The notes: a model not told the origin generated them from the letters alone. 64,000 nt of DNA from Sphingorhabdus sp. 109 (GCF_902506555.1 NZ_LR732707.1:3123290-3187289); one strand, 5' to 3'. Counted from the stretch's first letter, positions 8,850 to 18,660 are shown. Made by a program: numbers and translations.

Positions 8850-10298
8850 TTAAGAGCCTGACTGACCGGACGCAAGAGGAACGAGTTTTCCCGGGTTCAT
8901 AATATTCTTCGGATCGATCGCCGTTTTAATTGCGCGCAGCATAGCGAGGCGGGCGTCGGAAGACAGTCGCTCCAGTTCTGCGCGCTTGATCTGCCCGATT
9001 CCATGTTCTGCCGAAATGGATCCGCCTGCCGCGATGACGAGGTCATGGACAAGCGGTGTTATCCGCGTCGCATAGTCCCGTATCCACTGCTCAGGAACCA
9101 CGCCCGCCGGCGCTTTGACGTGCAGGTGGACATTGCCATCTCCCATATGGCCGAACGCGATGACTTTCGTACCAGGAAAGCTCGCCTCTATGACCGGCGA
9201 TGCTTCCTTGATGAACCGGGCCATAGCGGGTACCGGTACGCTGATATCATGTTGCAGGGCCGGGCCACTGGCGCGCTCTGCCTCGGAGATCGAATCGCGG
9301 ATTTTCCAGAAATCCTCTGCCTGCTGTTCGCTGGCCGCTATCGTTGCGTCTTCAACCAGCCCCCGTTCCAACGCCTCTGCCAACAGTTTTTCGGTGACCG
9401 ACCTAGGATCCTGCGCGTCCGGTTGATCGCGCACGATTTCAATGAGGATATGCCAGCGATGCTCTTCCTGAAGCGGCGCGCGGGTACCGGGAATGTGTCG
9501 CAATACCGACTGCAGGCAGGTTTCGGGGATGATCTCGAAACCTTCCAGCGACTGTGGTGTCCTCTGATTGAGAAAGCGGAACATCTGATAGGCAGCACCG
9601 GTGCTGTCGACTGCGGCCCAAGAGACACAACGATCGACGAGGGCGGGTACGGTTTTAAGCGTAGCGGCGGTGACAATGCCCAGCGTGCCTTCTCCGCCAA
9701 TGAACAAATGTTTCAGATCATAGCCGCGATTGTCTTTCTTCAGCGCCGAGAGGCCGTCAAAAATACTACCGTCGGGCAGGACCGCTTCAATACCGCTAAC
9801 CAGTGCGCGCATGGTCCCGTGGCGAAGCACCTGGGTCCCGCCGGCATTTGTCGAAATCAGACCGCCGACTGTGGCCGAACCTTTGCCGCCGAGGGTCAGC
9901 GGAAACCGCTGGCCTTCGTTTGCCAGTGCTTCGTGCAGATTCTGGAGAATGACTCCGGCCTCGCACAAGATCATTTGGTCCTGTGGTGCGATCGAGCGGA
10001 TCCGGTTCATGCGGCGCGTTGACAACAGAACCGACAGGCCATCGCGATCCGGCGTTGCCCCTCCGACCATACCGCTATTGCCTCCCTGCGGCACGATCGC
10101 AACGGTGTTTTTATTGGCAATTTTCAGGATTTCTGCCGTCTCTTGCGTGTTTGCCGGAGAGATCATCGCGAGCGCCGCACCAGTATACCGGCCACGCCAG
10201 TCGGTGAGCCAGGGTGCCATCTCATCACCTGCGCGAGTGAAGCCTTTGGGGCCGACAACCGCCTGCATTTCTTCCAGCCAATCGGCCTTTTCTGACAT
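8850..10298 (-). CDS. FAD-linked oxidoreductase (D-2-hydroxyacid dehydrogenase, GlcD/D2HGDH type)
   Basis: About 482 residues. The N-terminal FAD-binding PCMH domain contains VPQGGNSGMVGGATP and GLISTNAGGTQVLRHG. The C-terminal FAD-oxidase domain contains the metal-binding HMGDGNVHLHV and the HGIGQIKRAEL motif near the end. Family members oxidise D-lactate, glycolate or D-2-hydroxyglutarate and pass electrons to quinone or an electron-transfer protein. No partner subunits (GlcE/GlcF) lie nearby, which favours a D2HGDH-like single-subunit enzyme. The start MSEKADWLEE at 10298 is preferred over 10325. Confidence 0.87.
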   Translation of the reverse strand: MSEKADWLEEMQAVVGPKGFTRAGDEMAPWLTDWRGRYTGAALAMISPANTQETAEILKIANKNTVAIVPQGGNSGMVGGATPDRDGLSVLLSTRRMNRIRSIAPQDQMILCEAGVILQNLHEALANEGQRFPLTLGGKGSATVGGLISTNAGGTQVLRHGTMRALVSGIEAVLPDGSIFDGLSALKKDNRGYDLKHLFIGGEGTLGIVTAATLKTVPALVDRCVSWAAVDSTGAAYQMFRFLNQRTPQSLEGFEIIPETCLQSVLRHIPGTRAPLQEEHRWHILIEIVRDQPDAQDPRSVTEKLLAEALERGLVEDATIAASEQQAEDFWKIRDSISEAERASGPALQHDISVPVPAMARFIKEASPVIEASFPGTKVIAFGHMGDGNVHLHVKAPAGVVPEQWIRDYATRITPLVHDLVIAAGGSISAEHGIGQIKRAELERLSSDARLAMLRAIKTAIDPKNIMNPGKLVPLASGQSGS

Positions 10299-10448
10299 AT
10301 TCCAGTCCCTCTGCGGTGGTGCCATCGGTTCGCTGTTGCGGATCAGCCTTGCCGAAGAATATCAAGACGCTAACAGATAGAAAATCCTCAGTTCATGCAA
10401 TATTCAATCACTGCTGATATAGGCAAGGCAAGGGTTAGTTAAAGGATT

Positions 10449-10952
10449 ATGGTGAGCCTGTCACTTACAGCGATATTGCTGCTCTCTGTGCCCGATGCAC
10501 ACGAGATGCGGCCGCTCGAGATGCCGTCGGCAGACGCAGCCATGGTCCATGTGGCGGAGCGTCCGCTGCTCTTTGCGCAGGTCCGAATCGAAAAGCGGGT
10601 GATTATTCGCGTTCCTCGTCGGCGTCCGACACCACTCGCACCGATGGCGGATTTTTCCCGCGAATCCGTGAAAAAAACCTATCGGGAAAAGAAAATGGGA
10701 AAATGCGTGCCGATGAACAATATTCTTGGCGTGCAGATGTTTGCGGACCGCTATCTCGATCTGATTACCAAGGACCGCAAGAGAATCCGGGCACAACTGG
10801 AGGACAAATGCCAGGCGCGCAGCTTCTATTCGGGCTTCTATGTCGAGAAAACGGATGACGGGAAAATATGCACCGGCCGCGATATTCTTCACTCGCGAAC
10901 CGGAGCGAAATGCGAGATCGACCGCTTCCGTGAACTGGTCCCGGAACGCTAG
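10449..10952 (+). CDS. hypothetical exported protein
   Basis: 167 residues, not recognised. A short hydrophobic N-terminus (MVSLSLTAILLLSVP) suggests export or anchoring. The mature part is basic, with three Cys (KCVPM, DKCQA, KICTG plus AKCEI) that could form disulfides. AAAGG precedes the ATG. It is followed on the same strand by the helicase gene after about 110 bases, and may share its transcript. Confidence 0.65.
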   Translation: MVSLSLTAILLLSVPDAHEMRPLEMPSADAAMVHVAERPLLFAQVRIEKRVIIRVPRRRPTPLAPMADFSRESVKKTYREKKMGKCVPMNNILGVQMFADRYLDLITKDRKRIRAQLEDKCQARSFYSGFYVEKTDDGKICTGRDILHSRTGAKCEIDRFRELVPER

Positions 10953-11060
10953 GCCCAGCGAGAAAACTTGACAAATCCCGGATATGCGATCATTGCCCGG
11001 CACAGCCCGAGAGGCTAAGACAGGGTGCAAGGTTGCATCCTATATTTTTCCGGAACCACT

Positions 11061-12425
11061 ATGAAATTTGCCGATATCGGCCTGTCTGAAGAACTGCTGA
11101 AATCTGTAGCCGAAGCCGGCTATGACGAACCGACGCCAATTCAGGCGCAAGCCATCCCCTCCGTCCTGATGATGAAAGATATCATCGGCATCGCCCAGAC
11201 GGGCACTGGCAAAACAGCAAGCTTCGTGCTGCCGATGATCGACATATTGGCGCATGGCCGCTCGCGTGCGCGGATGCCACGGTCGCTGATCCTCGAACCG
11301 ACCCGCGAACTGGCGGCGCAGGTTGCCGAGAATTTCGAGAAATATGGCAAGAACCATAATCTCAGCATGGCTCTGCTTATCGGCGGTGTTTCAATGGGTG
11401 ACCAGATCAAGGCGCTGGAAAAGGGTGTCGACGTACTGATTGCGACTCCCGGACGTCTGATGGATCTTTTTGATCGCGGACGGATATTGATGTCCGGCTG
11501 CGAATTGCTGGTCATCGACGAAGCCGACCGGATGCTCGACATGGGCTTCATCCCGGATATCGAATCCATCTGCTCGAAACTTCCCTCAACCCGGCAGACG
11601 ATGCTGTTTTCGGCCACCATGCCGCCGCCGATCAAACGCCTGTCCGACCAGTTTCTGAGCAATCCGAAATATATCGAGGTTTCGCGCCCGGCGACGGCAA
11701 ATACCTCGATCGACCAGTCGCTGATCGAAGTCGCACCCAAGGCGAAACGCAAGCTGCTCGTCGACATTCTCGACAATGAAGGCGTCGAGACCGCGATCAT
11801 ATTCTGCAATCGCAAGACCGAAGTGCGCGATTTGTGCCAGAGTCTGCGCAAGGATGGCTTCGATGCCGGACAGATCCATGGCGACATGGACCAGAGTTCG
11901 CGTCTCGCCGAGCTGGACCGGTTCAAGTCGGGTGAAATCAATATATTATGCGCGTCCGACGTTGCCGCCCGCGGACTGGATATCAAGGGCGTCAGCCATG
12001 TCATCAATTATGATATTCCTTGGCATCCGGATGACTATATCCACCGTATTGGCCGCACCGGCCGCGCTGGCGCTACCGGTGTTGCGATAACCTTCATCAC
12101 CCGCAGCGATGCCGAACATGTCGAGAGCATTGAAAAGCTGACTGGCATGAAGATCCCGGTCCGCAAGGAACGCACGGCCAGAACTGGTGGGAAGCCGGCT
12201 GATCAGGCCGACGGAGACCATGTTCAGGCAAAGCCGGCGAAGGCAAAAGCCCCGCGCCGGAAAGATGCGCCGAAGAAATCGCGACAGGAAGACGCTCCGA
12301 AGAAACCGGTGCCAGACCGCAGGGTCGAAGAGAAAAAGCCGCCGGGGGCTGATGACAGCAACGACATTGACGAGGGCTGGAACGGCCCGATGCCAAGCTT
12401 TCTGGAAGCCCGGCTCAACCGCTAG
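11061..12425 (+). CDS. DEAD-box ATP-dependent RNA helicase (RhlE-like)
   Basis: 454 residues with every family motif in order: Q motif (GYDEPTPIQAQAIP), Walker A AQTGTGKT, PTRELA, the DEAD box in VIDEADRMLDMGF, SAT, then domain 2 with IIFCNRK, ARGLD and HRIGRTGRAG. A lysine/proline-rich tail of ~80 residues follows, as in RhlE-type helicases that remodel ribosomal RNA or mRNA. The frame opens at 11025, but the ATG at 11061 (MKFADIGLS) matches the family start. Confidence 0.94.
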   Translation: MKFADIGLSEELLKSVAEAGYDEPTPIQAQAIPSVLMMKDIIGIAQTGTGKTASFVLPMIDILAHGRSRARMPRSLILEPTRELAAQVAENFEKYGKNHNLSMALLIGGVSMGDQIKALEKGVDVLIATPGRLMDLFDRGRILMSGCELLVIDEADRMLDMGFIPDIESICSKLPSTRQTMLFSATMPPPIKRLSDQFLSNPKYIEVSRPATANTSIDQSLIEVAPKAKRKLLVDILDNEGVETAIIFCNRKTEVRDLCQSLRKDGFDAGQIHGDMDQSSRLAELDRFKSGEINILCASDVAARGLDIKGVSHVINYDIPWHPDDYIHRIGRTGRAGATGVAITFITRSDAEHVESIEKLTGMKIPVRKERTARTGGKPADQADGDHVQAKPAKAKAPRRKDAPKKSRQEDAPKKPVPDRRVEEKKPPGADDSNDIDEGWNGPMPSFLEARLNR

Positions 12426-12458
12426 CATCCCGGCCGATGGCCGGTTGCCAGGCCGGCG

Positions 12459-13064
12459 CTATTTCAGCGTCAGACTGTCCAGAATAGCCGCCGCCAGCGG
12501 GTCGGTCGACTTGGCCTGGTCGGCGGCATAGCTGACCTCCGCCTGGACCATTGTGCCATCGGGTTTGCGGAGCAGCCGCTGATTGGATTTCAGGCCATTG
12601 GTCAATATGCCGGAAGCGCGATATTCATTGTTGCCAACGGCGCTGCCTTCCATGGCCGCATTGCCATCCTCGATATTTTCAACCGCTTTGCTCCAGGCAG
12701 CATCCTCGCGATTTTCGACCCAGCTAACCGCCAGTTTTGCGCCGCTTTCGGTTTCGGTAAACACCCGGCCATTGTCGTCGCTGGCGGATTCGTCGACTGT
12801 CCAGTCACCGGGCACCATGATCGTATAGCCGCGCAGCGCGTTGGTATAGCTTTCCATGCTGGTAAGATCGACCGGCGCCGCTGCGGTATTGTCTTCCACG
12901 GCAGCCGCTTCGTCACGGATCGCCTGGCTGGCGGCGTCCGCCTGTCGCGCCAGTTCCTCGCTCGAAGGCACATCGCCCACCGCTTCCTGTTTTCCGCAGG
13001 CCGAAAGAAGCAGTGCCAGCGTCAGGGCGGCACCAAATGGAAGAATTGGAAGCATGTTTTTCAT
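12459..13064 (-). CDS. putative lipoprotein
   Basis: 201 residues. A signal peptide ends in the lipobox LLLSAC, predicting lipid attachment at Cys23 and export to the cell envelope. The mature part has no family I recognise; residues from ~70 (NALRGYTIMVPGDWTV) resemble small exported proteins with a PsbP/DUF-like fold, but this is weak. It converges on the helicase gene; a short GC-rich inverted repeat lies between the two stops (about 12428-12450). Confidence 0.75.
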   Translation of the reverse strand: MKNMLPILPFGAALTLALLLSACGKQEAVGDVPSSEELARQADAASQAIRDEAAAVEDNTAAAPVDLTSMESYTNALRGYTIMVPGDWTVDESASDDNGRVFTETESGAKLAVSWVENREDAAWSKAVENIEDGNAAMEGSAVGNNEYRASGILTNGLKSNQRLLRKPDGTMVQAEVSYAADQAKSTDPLAAAILDSLTLK

Positions 13065-13191
13065 ATCCGCCAGACTTAAGACCAGCAGGGCGAAACATCA
13101 ATGGCGATGTTGGACTGGTCCGGCGATCGGGCCGCCCCGCAATTGTTGGAAAATGGCCGAAAATGTCAAATTCCAGCAAAATGCGAAGAAA

Positions 13192-14619
13192 TTATGCCGC
13201 GTTATCAATGCCCAGATCCGCCAGCTTGCGGTAAAGGGTCGATCGTCCGATGCCCAGACGCCGGGCCACTTCGGTCATCCGGCCGCGATAATGGCCGATG
13301 GCGAGGCGGATCACGTCGGCTTCTATTTCTTCCAGCGGCCGCAAATTGCCATCTTCGGCATAAAGAGTGATGCCAATGCCTTCGGGGCTGTTCGACAGAT
13401 GCGGTTCGGTCTCTCCGGATTCGGCAACAAAAGAGGCGATCTGCGGAAATTCCTCGCAGCTCAGGGCGTTATGGTCGCACATGACCGCGGCGCGGAACAG
13501 CACGCTTTGTAGCTGGCGGACATTGCCGGGCCAGCGATAGCTGCGCAAAAGGTTTAGCGCCTCGTCGGTGATGCCCAGACTGCGCAGGCCGGGCTGGTGC
13601 GCCAGGCGGGCAAGAAAATGCCGTGCCAGCGCCGGAATGTCGCCGGTCCGGTCGCGCAACGGCGGAATGGTCAGCTGGACAACATTCATCTGATAATAAA
13701 GGTCTTCGCGGAAATTGTCTTTTTCGACTTCCCGCTCCAGCTTGCGGTTGGTTGCGGCGATAACCCGCACGTCGAGCTGGAAGCTGTTCGGGCTGCCGAG
13801 TGGCTGGATATCGGAATGTTTCAGGAAACGCAGCAGGCGGACCTGGGTTTCCGGAGGTATCCGGTCGACTTCATCGAGGAAAATCGTACCGCCTTCAGCT
13901 TGCTGGAGCAGCCCGATCTTGCGGTCAAAAGCGCCGGTAAAAGCACCCTTTTCATGACCAAACAGGATCGAATCGAGCAGATTTCCGGTAATTGCACCAC
14001 AATTCAGCTTCAACATCGGCATTTTTGCGCGCGGGCTGGCGGCGTGAATGGCATCGGCTATGACTTCCTTGCCAACCCCGCCTTCGCCCTCGATCAGGAC
14101 CGGAACACGGGCCCTTGCGGCTTTTGCGGCAATCGCCAGCGCGGCGCGAAAAGCCGGTGCGGCTCCGACGATTTCTTCAAATTCGAGCGGCACCGAGATC
14201 TTTTCACTGAGCGGGCGCAATTCGCCATCATCGCGCGACGATCTGACCGCGGCGTCGAGCGCCTTGAGCATCAGTTCGGGGGCGACCGGCTTGATCAGAT
14301 AGTCGGTGGCGCCGGCGCGGACGGCGTCGACCGCCTCGGCGATCGACCCGACTGCGGTTAGCATCAGGATCGGCAGGGCAGGGCGGCGCGCCTTCAGTTC
14401 GGTGATCAGTTCGGTGGCTTCGGAACCCGGCACCCAATGGTCGAGAATGATTGCATCCAGCATCATCCCATCCTGCGTGCCGAGCGTCGCTATCGCGGTT
14501 TCCGCGTCGCGGGCAAAGATAGTGCGGAAGCCCGCGCGCGACGCCAGTGCCGAAATTAACCGGCATTGCGCCGGCTCATCATCGATAAGCAGCAGTAACT
14601 TTGTGCCGTTTTGTGCCAT
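13192..14619 (-). CDS. NtrC-family sigma-54-dependent response regulator
   Basis: 475 residues with three domains. The receiver (1-120) has Asp60 in ILDHWVPG and Lys110. The AAA+ domain has a Walker A (GEGGVGKE) at 178-185, the sigma-54 contact loop GAFTGA at 225-230 and Walker B IFLDEVDR. A C-terminal Fis-type helix-turn-helix is VARRLGIGRSTLYRKLADLGI. It should activate sigma-54 promoters on phosphorylation, but no histidine kinase is adjacent. The ATG at 14619 (MAQNGTKLLL) puts the receiver at the N-terminus; the frame is open to 14706. Confidence 0.93.
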   Translation of the reverse strand: MAQNGTKLLLLIDDEPAQCRLISALASRAGFRTIFARDAETAIATLGTQDGMMLDAIILDHWVPGSEATELITELKARRPALPILMLTAVGSIAEAVDAVRAGATDYLIKPVAPELMLKALDAAVRSSRDDGELRPLSEKISVPLEFEEIVGAAPAFRAALAIAAKAARARVPVLIEGEGGVGKEVIADAIHAASPRAKMPMLKLNCGAITGNLLDSILFGHEKGAFTGAFDRKIGLLQQAEGGTIFLDEVDRIPPETQVRLLRFLKHSDIQPLGSPNSFQLDVRVIAATNRKLEREVEKDNFREDLYYQMNVVQLTIPPLRDRTGDIPALARHFLARLAHQPGLRSLGITDEALNLLRSYRWPGNVRQLQSVLFRAAVMCDHNALSCEEFPQIASFVAESGETEPHLSNSPEGIGITLYAEDGNLRPLEEIEADVIRLAIGHYRGRMTEVARRLGIGRSTLYRKLADLGIDNAA

Positions 14620-14786
14620 TTTTTTCCCGATTGTCCCACAATGAAGCATTTTCATAGCGGCAACCGGTAAAGAGCCGATTAAAGGGCCAGCAAATATTCT
14701 ATCCAAAATGACGGTGGGTAGGACTTGAGCAGGCGCTAATATAGGGTTACACCTCGCGCCAGTTTAGTACGAGAAATGGGGAAATC

Positions 14787-14909
14787 ATGACATCTGATAA
14801 TAATCTGGGACCGGCCGAGGAAACATATTCCGGCTTTTTGTCACTGCTGAAGATTGGCACGATCGCATCAATCATAGTGGTAACATTGGTGGTAATTCTT
14901 ATATCCTAA
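14787..14909 (+). CDS. aa3-type cytochrome c oxidase subunit IV-like small membrane protein
   Basis: A 40-residue ORF beginning MTSDNNLGPAEETYSGFLSL and ending in one transmembrane helix. The size, the E-E-T-Y-x-G-F motif and position match the small bacterial aa3 oxidase subunit IV family (COX4_pro_2 in Pfam). In sphingomonads it commonly sits directly before pntA, as here with 16 bases between. A GGGGAAAT site precedes the ATG. Confidence 0.85.
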   Translation: MTSDNNLGPAEETYSGFLSLLKIGTIASIIVVTLVVILIS

Positions 14910-14925
14910 CTGATTGGAAATTTTA

Positions 14926-16056
14926 GTGAAAATTGCGGTTTTAAAGGAACTCGCCGACGGCGAGACGCGGGTTAGCGCGTCGCCTGAAACGGTAAAGAAA
15001 TTCATCGCTTTGGGCGCCTCTATGACCGTGGAAAAGGGCGCAGGAGAATCTGCGTCGGTTTCCGATGCCGACTATGAAGCCATGGGAGCCAGCATTGCCA
15101 CCCGGGCCGCAACGCTGAAGGATGCCGACATTGTTCTGGCCGTGCAGGGCCCCGATCCCCAATCGCTCAAGGGAATGAAGAAAGGGGCCTGGCTGGTGGC
15201 CAGTCTCAATCCATTCGGCGAGCGCGAGCGGGTTGACGCTTATGCCAAGCTGGGCATCGATGCGCTGGCGATGGAATTCATGCCGCGGATCACCCGCGCG
15301 CAGTCGATGGATATCCTGTCGTCGCAGTCCAATCTTTCCGGTTATAAAGCCGTCATTCTGGCCGCCAATGAATATGGCCGCGCCTTTCCGATGATGATGA
15401 CCGCAGCGGGCACGGTGTCCGCCGCGCGCTGCTTCGTCATGGGGGTCGGCGTTGCCGGATTGCAGGCGATAGCCACGGCCCGGCGTCTCGGCGCACAGGT
15501 TAGCGCGACCGACGTGCGCAGCGCCACCAAGGAACAGATCCAGTCGCTCGGCGCGAAACCGATTTTTGTCGAATCGGTCGAAGGCATCGAGGGCGAAGGT
15601 TCCGGCGGCTATGCCACCGAAATGAGCGAGGAATATCAGAAGGCCCAGGCCGAACTGGTGTCCAGTCATATCGCCAAACAGGATATCGTGATCACCACCG
15701 CCCTGATCCCCGGCCGCGCCGCGCCGCGTTTGATTTCGGACGCGCAGATCGCGACGATGCGCAATGGCAGCGTGATCGTCGATCTGGCCGCCGAACAGGG
15801 CGGCAATGTCGAAGGCGCTGTTGCCGGCAAGACCGTGGAGAAACACGGAGTCAAAATTGTCGGCGCGCAGAATATTCCGGCGATGATGGCGGCGGACAGT
15901 TCGGCGCTGTTTGCCCGCAATCTCTATAATTTCCTCAGCGCTTATTGGGACGAAGAGGCCAAAAGGCCGGTTCTGCCCGATGACGACGAGGTGACAATTG
16001 GCATACGGCTGACCAAGGATGGCAAAGTCGTGAACGAGCGCCTTCTGGCGAACTAG
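14926..16056 (+). CDS. pntA: NAD(P) transhydrogenase subunit alpha, part 1 (PntAA)
   Basis: The NAD(H)-binding domain I of the proton-pumping transhydrogenase, 376 residues, beginning MKIAVLKELADGETRVSASP. MGVGVAGLQAIATARRLGAQVSATDVR is the dinucleotide-binding fold, with GRAAPRLIS and DLAAEQGGN nearby. Here the alpha subunit is split into two genes, as in Rhodospirillum. The start is the GTG at 14926; an in-frame TTG at 14914 is less likely. The enzyme converts NADH and NADP+ to NADPH using the proton gradient. Confidence 0.95.
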   Translation: MKIAVLKELADGETRVSASPETVKKFIALGASMTVEKGAGESASVSDADYEAMGASIATRAATLKDADIVLAVQGPDPQSLKGMKKGAWLVASLNPFGERERVDAYAKLGIDALAMEFMPRITRAQSMDILSSQSNLSGYKAVILAANEYGRAFPMMMTAAGTVSAARCFVMGVGVAGLQAIATARRLGAQVSATDVRSATKEQIQSLGAKPIFVESVEGIEGEGSGGYATEMSEEYQKAQAELVSSHIAKQDIVITTALIPGRAAPRLISDAQIATMRNGSVIVDLAAEQGGNVEGAVAGKTVEKHGVKIVGAQNIPAMMAADSSALFARNLYNFLSAYWDEEAKRPVLPDDDEVTIGIRLTKDGKVVNERLLAN

Positions 16057-16066
16057 GGGGGTAGCA

Positions 16067-16363
16067 ATGGACTTTATCTCAATCTTATCAATTTTCGTGA
16101 TGGCCTGTTTTGTCGGCTATTATGTGGTCTGGTCGGTGACCCCGGCCTTGCACACGCCGCTGATGGCAGTGACCAACGCGATTTCCTCGGTGATTATCGT
16201 CGGCGCACTGATTGCGGCGGCGGCGGGATCGCAGGCGGATGGCGGGCAAACCGCCAAATGGCTGGGTCTGGTCGGCGTTGTCTTGGCAAGCGTGAATATT
16301 TTCGGCGGCTTTGCCGTAACCGAGCGCATGCTCGCAATGTACAAGAAAAAGGAGCGCAAATAA
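16067..16363 (+). CDS. NAD(P) transhydrogenase subunit alpha, part 2 (PntAB)
   Basis: 98 residues with three predicted transmembrane helices, including the conserved VVWSVTPALHTPLMAVTNAISS segment of domain II. It is the membrane part that is fused to PntAA in E. coli. A GGGGGGTAG site precedes the ATG; the stop TAA shares one base with the pntB ATG. Confidence 0.95.
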   Translation: MDFISILSIFVMACFVGYYVVWSVTPALHTPLMAVTNAISSVIIVGALIAAAAGSQADGGQTAKWLGLVGVVLASVNIFGGFAVTERMLAMYKKKERK

Positions 16364-17835
16364 TGCGGAACGCATTGGTTGGCGCATCCGCGCTTCTCTT
16401 CTCGACTCCGGCGCTCGCTGCGTCTGGCGAAGCGGTAAACCCCTGGGTTGCCGCCGCCTATCTGGTCGCCGGCGTGCTTTTCATTCTCGCGCTGCGTGGT
16501 CTGTCCTCGCCGGAATCAAGCCGGGCGGGTAACCGCTTCGGCATGGTCGGCATGCTGATTGCCGTGGTCACCACCCTGTGGACCCACAGCATTGCCAGCC
16601 TGCCGGAAATTGCCGGTGCGATCGCCATTGGTGGCGTGATCGGCTTTGTGATCGCCCGCCGCATCGCGATGACCGATATGCCGCAGCTGGTTGCCGCGTT
16701 TCACAGCCTCGTCGGTCTGGCCGCCGTGCTGGTCGGTATCGCCGCCTATCTCAATCCCGGCGCCTTTGGCATTCTTGATGCGACAGGTGAAATCCTGACC
16801 GTCAGCCGTGTCGAGCTGGGCCTTGGTGTTGCCATTGGTGCGATCACCTTCTCCGGTTCGGTCATCGCTTTCCTGAAACTCAACGGCAATATGTCGGGTG
16901 CACCGATCATGCTGCCGCTGCGCCATGTCATCAATCTCGGCGTATTGGCGGCGATAATCGGACTGACCGCCTATTTCGCCATTGCTCCGACCGTCGGCAC
17001 GGGGGCGATATTCTGGACCATCGTGGGCTTGAGCTTCCTGATCGGCTTCCTGCTGATCATCCCGATCGGCGGCGCGGACATGCCGGTCGTGGTGTCGATG
17101 CTGAACAGCTATTCCGGCTGGGCTGCCGCCGCGATGGGCTTTACCCTTGGCAATACCGCGATGATCATTACCGGCGCGCTGGTCGGTTCGTCCGGTGCGA
17201 TTCTCTCCTATATCATGTGCAAGGCGATGAACCGCAGCTTCATCAGCGTGATTGCCGGCGGCTTTGGTGCCGACAGCGGTCCGAGCGAAGGCGCGGCCAA
17301 GATTGACCGTCCGTGGAAGCGCGGATCGGCCGAGGATGCTGCCTATATGATGAAACAGGCCGAGAATGTGATTATCATTCCGGGCTATGGCATGGCCGTG
17401 GCGCAGGCCCAGCATGCCTTGCGCGAAATGGGCGACATGCTGAAGGAGCAGGGCGTCGGCGTCAAATATGCGATCCACCCCGTGGCCGGCCGTATGCCGG
17501 GCCATATGAACGTGCTGCTAGCCGAAGCCAATGTGCCTTATGACGAGGTGTTCGAGCTGGAAGATATCAACAGCGAATTTGCCCAGGCCGATGTGGCCTT
17601 CATCATCGGCGCCAATGACGTGGTCAATCCGGCGGCGAAAACCGACAAGGGATCGCCGATTTACGGCATGCCGGTGTTCGATGTCGACAAGGCCAAGACG
17701 ATCTTTTTCGTCAAGCGCTCGATGGGCGGTGTCGGCTATGCCGGGGTCGACAACGAGGTCTTTTATATGGACCAGACCATGATGTTACTTTCCGACGCGA
17801 AGAAAATGTGCGAGGAAATCGTAAAGGCGCTCTAG
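16363..17835 (+). CDS. pntB: NAD(P) transhydrogenase subunit beta
   Basis: 490 residues: about nine transmembrane helices in the first ~300 residues, then the NADP(H)-binding domain III (VIIIPGYGMAVAQAQHALREM, and VAGRMPGHMNVLLAEA). It forms the proton channel with PntAB. The ATG at 16363 overlaps the pntAB stop by one base. The first ~20 residues (MRNALVGASALLFSTPALAAS) look like a cleavable signal peptide, a variation on the usual N-terminal membrane helix. It is the last gene of the operon. Confidence 0.95.
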   Translation: MRNALVGASALLFSTPALAASGEAVNPWVAAAYLVAGVLFILALRGLSSPESSRAGNRFGMVGMLIAVVTTLWTHSIASLPEIAGAIAIGGVIGFVIARRIAMTDMPQLVAAFHSLVGLAAVLVGIAAYLNPGAFGILDATGEILTVSRVELGLGVAIGAITFSGSVIAFLKLNGNMSGAPIMLPLRHVINLGVLAAIIGLTAYFAIAPTVGTGAIFWTIVGLSFLIGFLLIIPIGGADMPVVVSMLNSYSGWAAAAMGFTLGNTAMIITGALVGSSGAILSYIMCKAMNRSFISVIAGGFGADSGPSEGAAKIDRPWKRGSAEDAAYMMKQAENVIIIPGYGMAVAQAQHALREMGDMLKEQGVGVKYAIHPVAGRMPGHMNVLLAEANVPYDEVFELEDINSEFAQADVAFIIGANDVVNPAAKTDKGSPIYGMPVFDVDKAKTIFFVKRSMGGVGYAGVDNEVFYMDQTMMLLSDAKKMCEEIVKAL

Positions 17836-17871
17836 ACGCCAATTTCGATTTTTTCAGGGAATGTAACATCA

Positions 17872-18567
17872 ATGCGTAAAATTGGCCTGATTGGCGGGAT
17901 GAGCTGGGTGTCGACAGCCAGCTACTACACGCGGATCAACCGGATCGTGCAAAACCGCCTCGGCGGCTTTACCAGTCCGCATCTATTGATCGAAAGCGTC
18001 AATTTCAGCGATTACGCCCGGCTGCAATCGGACGATGACTGGGATGCGGCCGCCGGTCTGATGACCCGGTCGGCGAAGCGTCTGGAAAAAAGCGGCGCCA
18101 CGGCGGTGCTGATCTGTTCCAACGCGATGCACAAGATCTATGACCAGGTGCAGCCGGAAGTTGGCGTTCCGATCCTGCATATCGCCGATTGCGTCGGCGA
18201 CAAGATGGTCGCCGATGGCGTAAAGACGGCAACTTTGATCGGCTCGCGCAATGTGATGACCGAGGGTTTCTATCGCAAGCGTCTGGTCGGTAAGGGCATC
18301 ACCCTGTCGCCGCCCGACGAGCAGCGGGTCGAGGAGATTGACCGGATCATCTACGAAGAGTTGATGTTCAATCAGGCCAAGCGCGAGTCCGAACGGACGA
18401 TGAAAACCTATATCACCAATATCGCCAAGCAGGATATCGAAGCGATCGTATTGGGTTCCACCGAGCTGGATCTGATCATCGATACCAAGGCGAATATCCT
18501 GCCGATTTACGATAGCACCGAAATCCACGCCGATGCGGCGATCGAATGGATTCTTGCCGACGGCTAG
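17872..18567 (+). CDS. aspartate/glutamate racemase superfamily protein with Ser at both catalytic positions
   Basis: 231 residues of the YgeA/RacX-type Asp/Glu racemase fold: IGLIGGMSWVSTASYY, then ICSNAMHKIYDQV and VLGSTELDLI. Compared with E. coli YgeA as I remember it (Thr83 and Cys197), the positions here are Ser83 and Ser196; Cys82 is next to the first. Classical family members need a Cys at one or both sites, so racemase activity may be weak, altered or absent. It stands alone, 36 bases after pntB. Confidence 0.82.
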   Translation: MRKIGLIGGMSWVSTASYYTRINRIVQNRLGGFTSPHLLIESVNFSDYARLQSDDDWDAAAGLMTRSAKRLEKSGATAVLICSNAMHKIYDQVQPEVGVPILHIADCVGDKMVADGVKTATLIGSRNVMTEGFYRKRLVGKGITLSPPDEQRVEEIDRIIYEELMFNQAKRESERTMKTYITNIAKQDIEAIVLGSTELDLIIDTKANILPIYDSTEIHADAAIEWILADG

Positions 18568-18660
18568 GCTGGTTTTTCGCTGATTACTGACATTGATGTC
18601 AATGCTCTTGGCATGGCCGCTTTTTTGCGGCATTATCTCTGCTTCGTGGAGGAGAGAGAT

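Noticed and set aside
12426-12458. Strong terminator between the helicase and the lipoprotein gene
   Set aside because: Only a short CCGGCC/GGCCGG inverted repeat without a T-run is seen, so it was not listed as a terminator.
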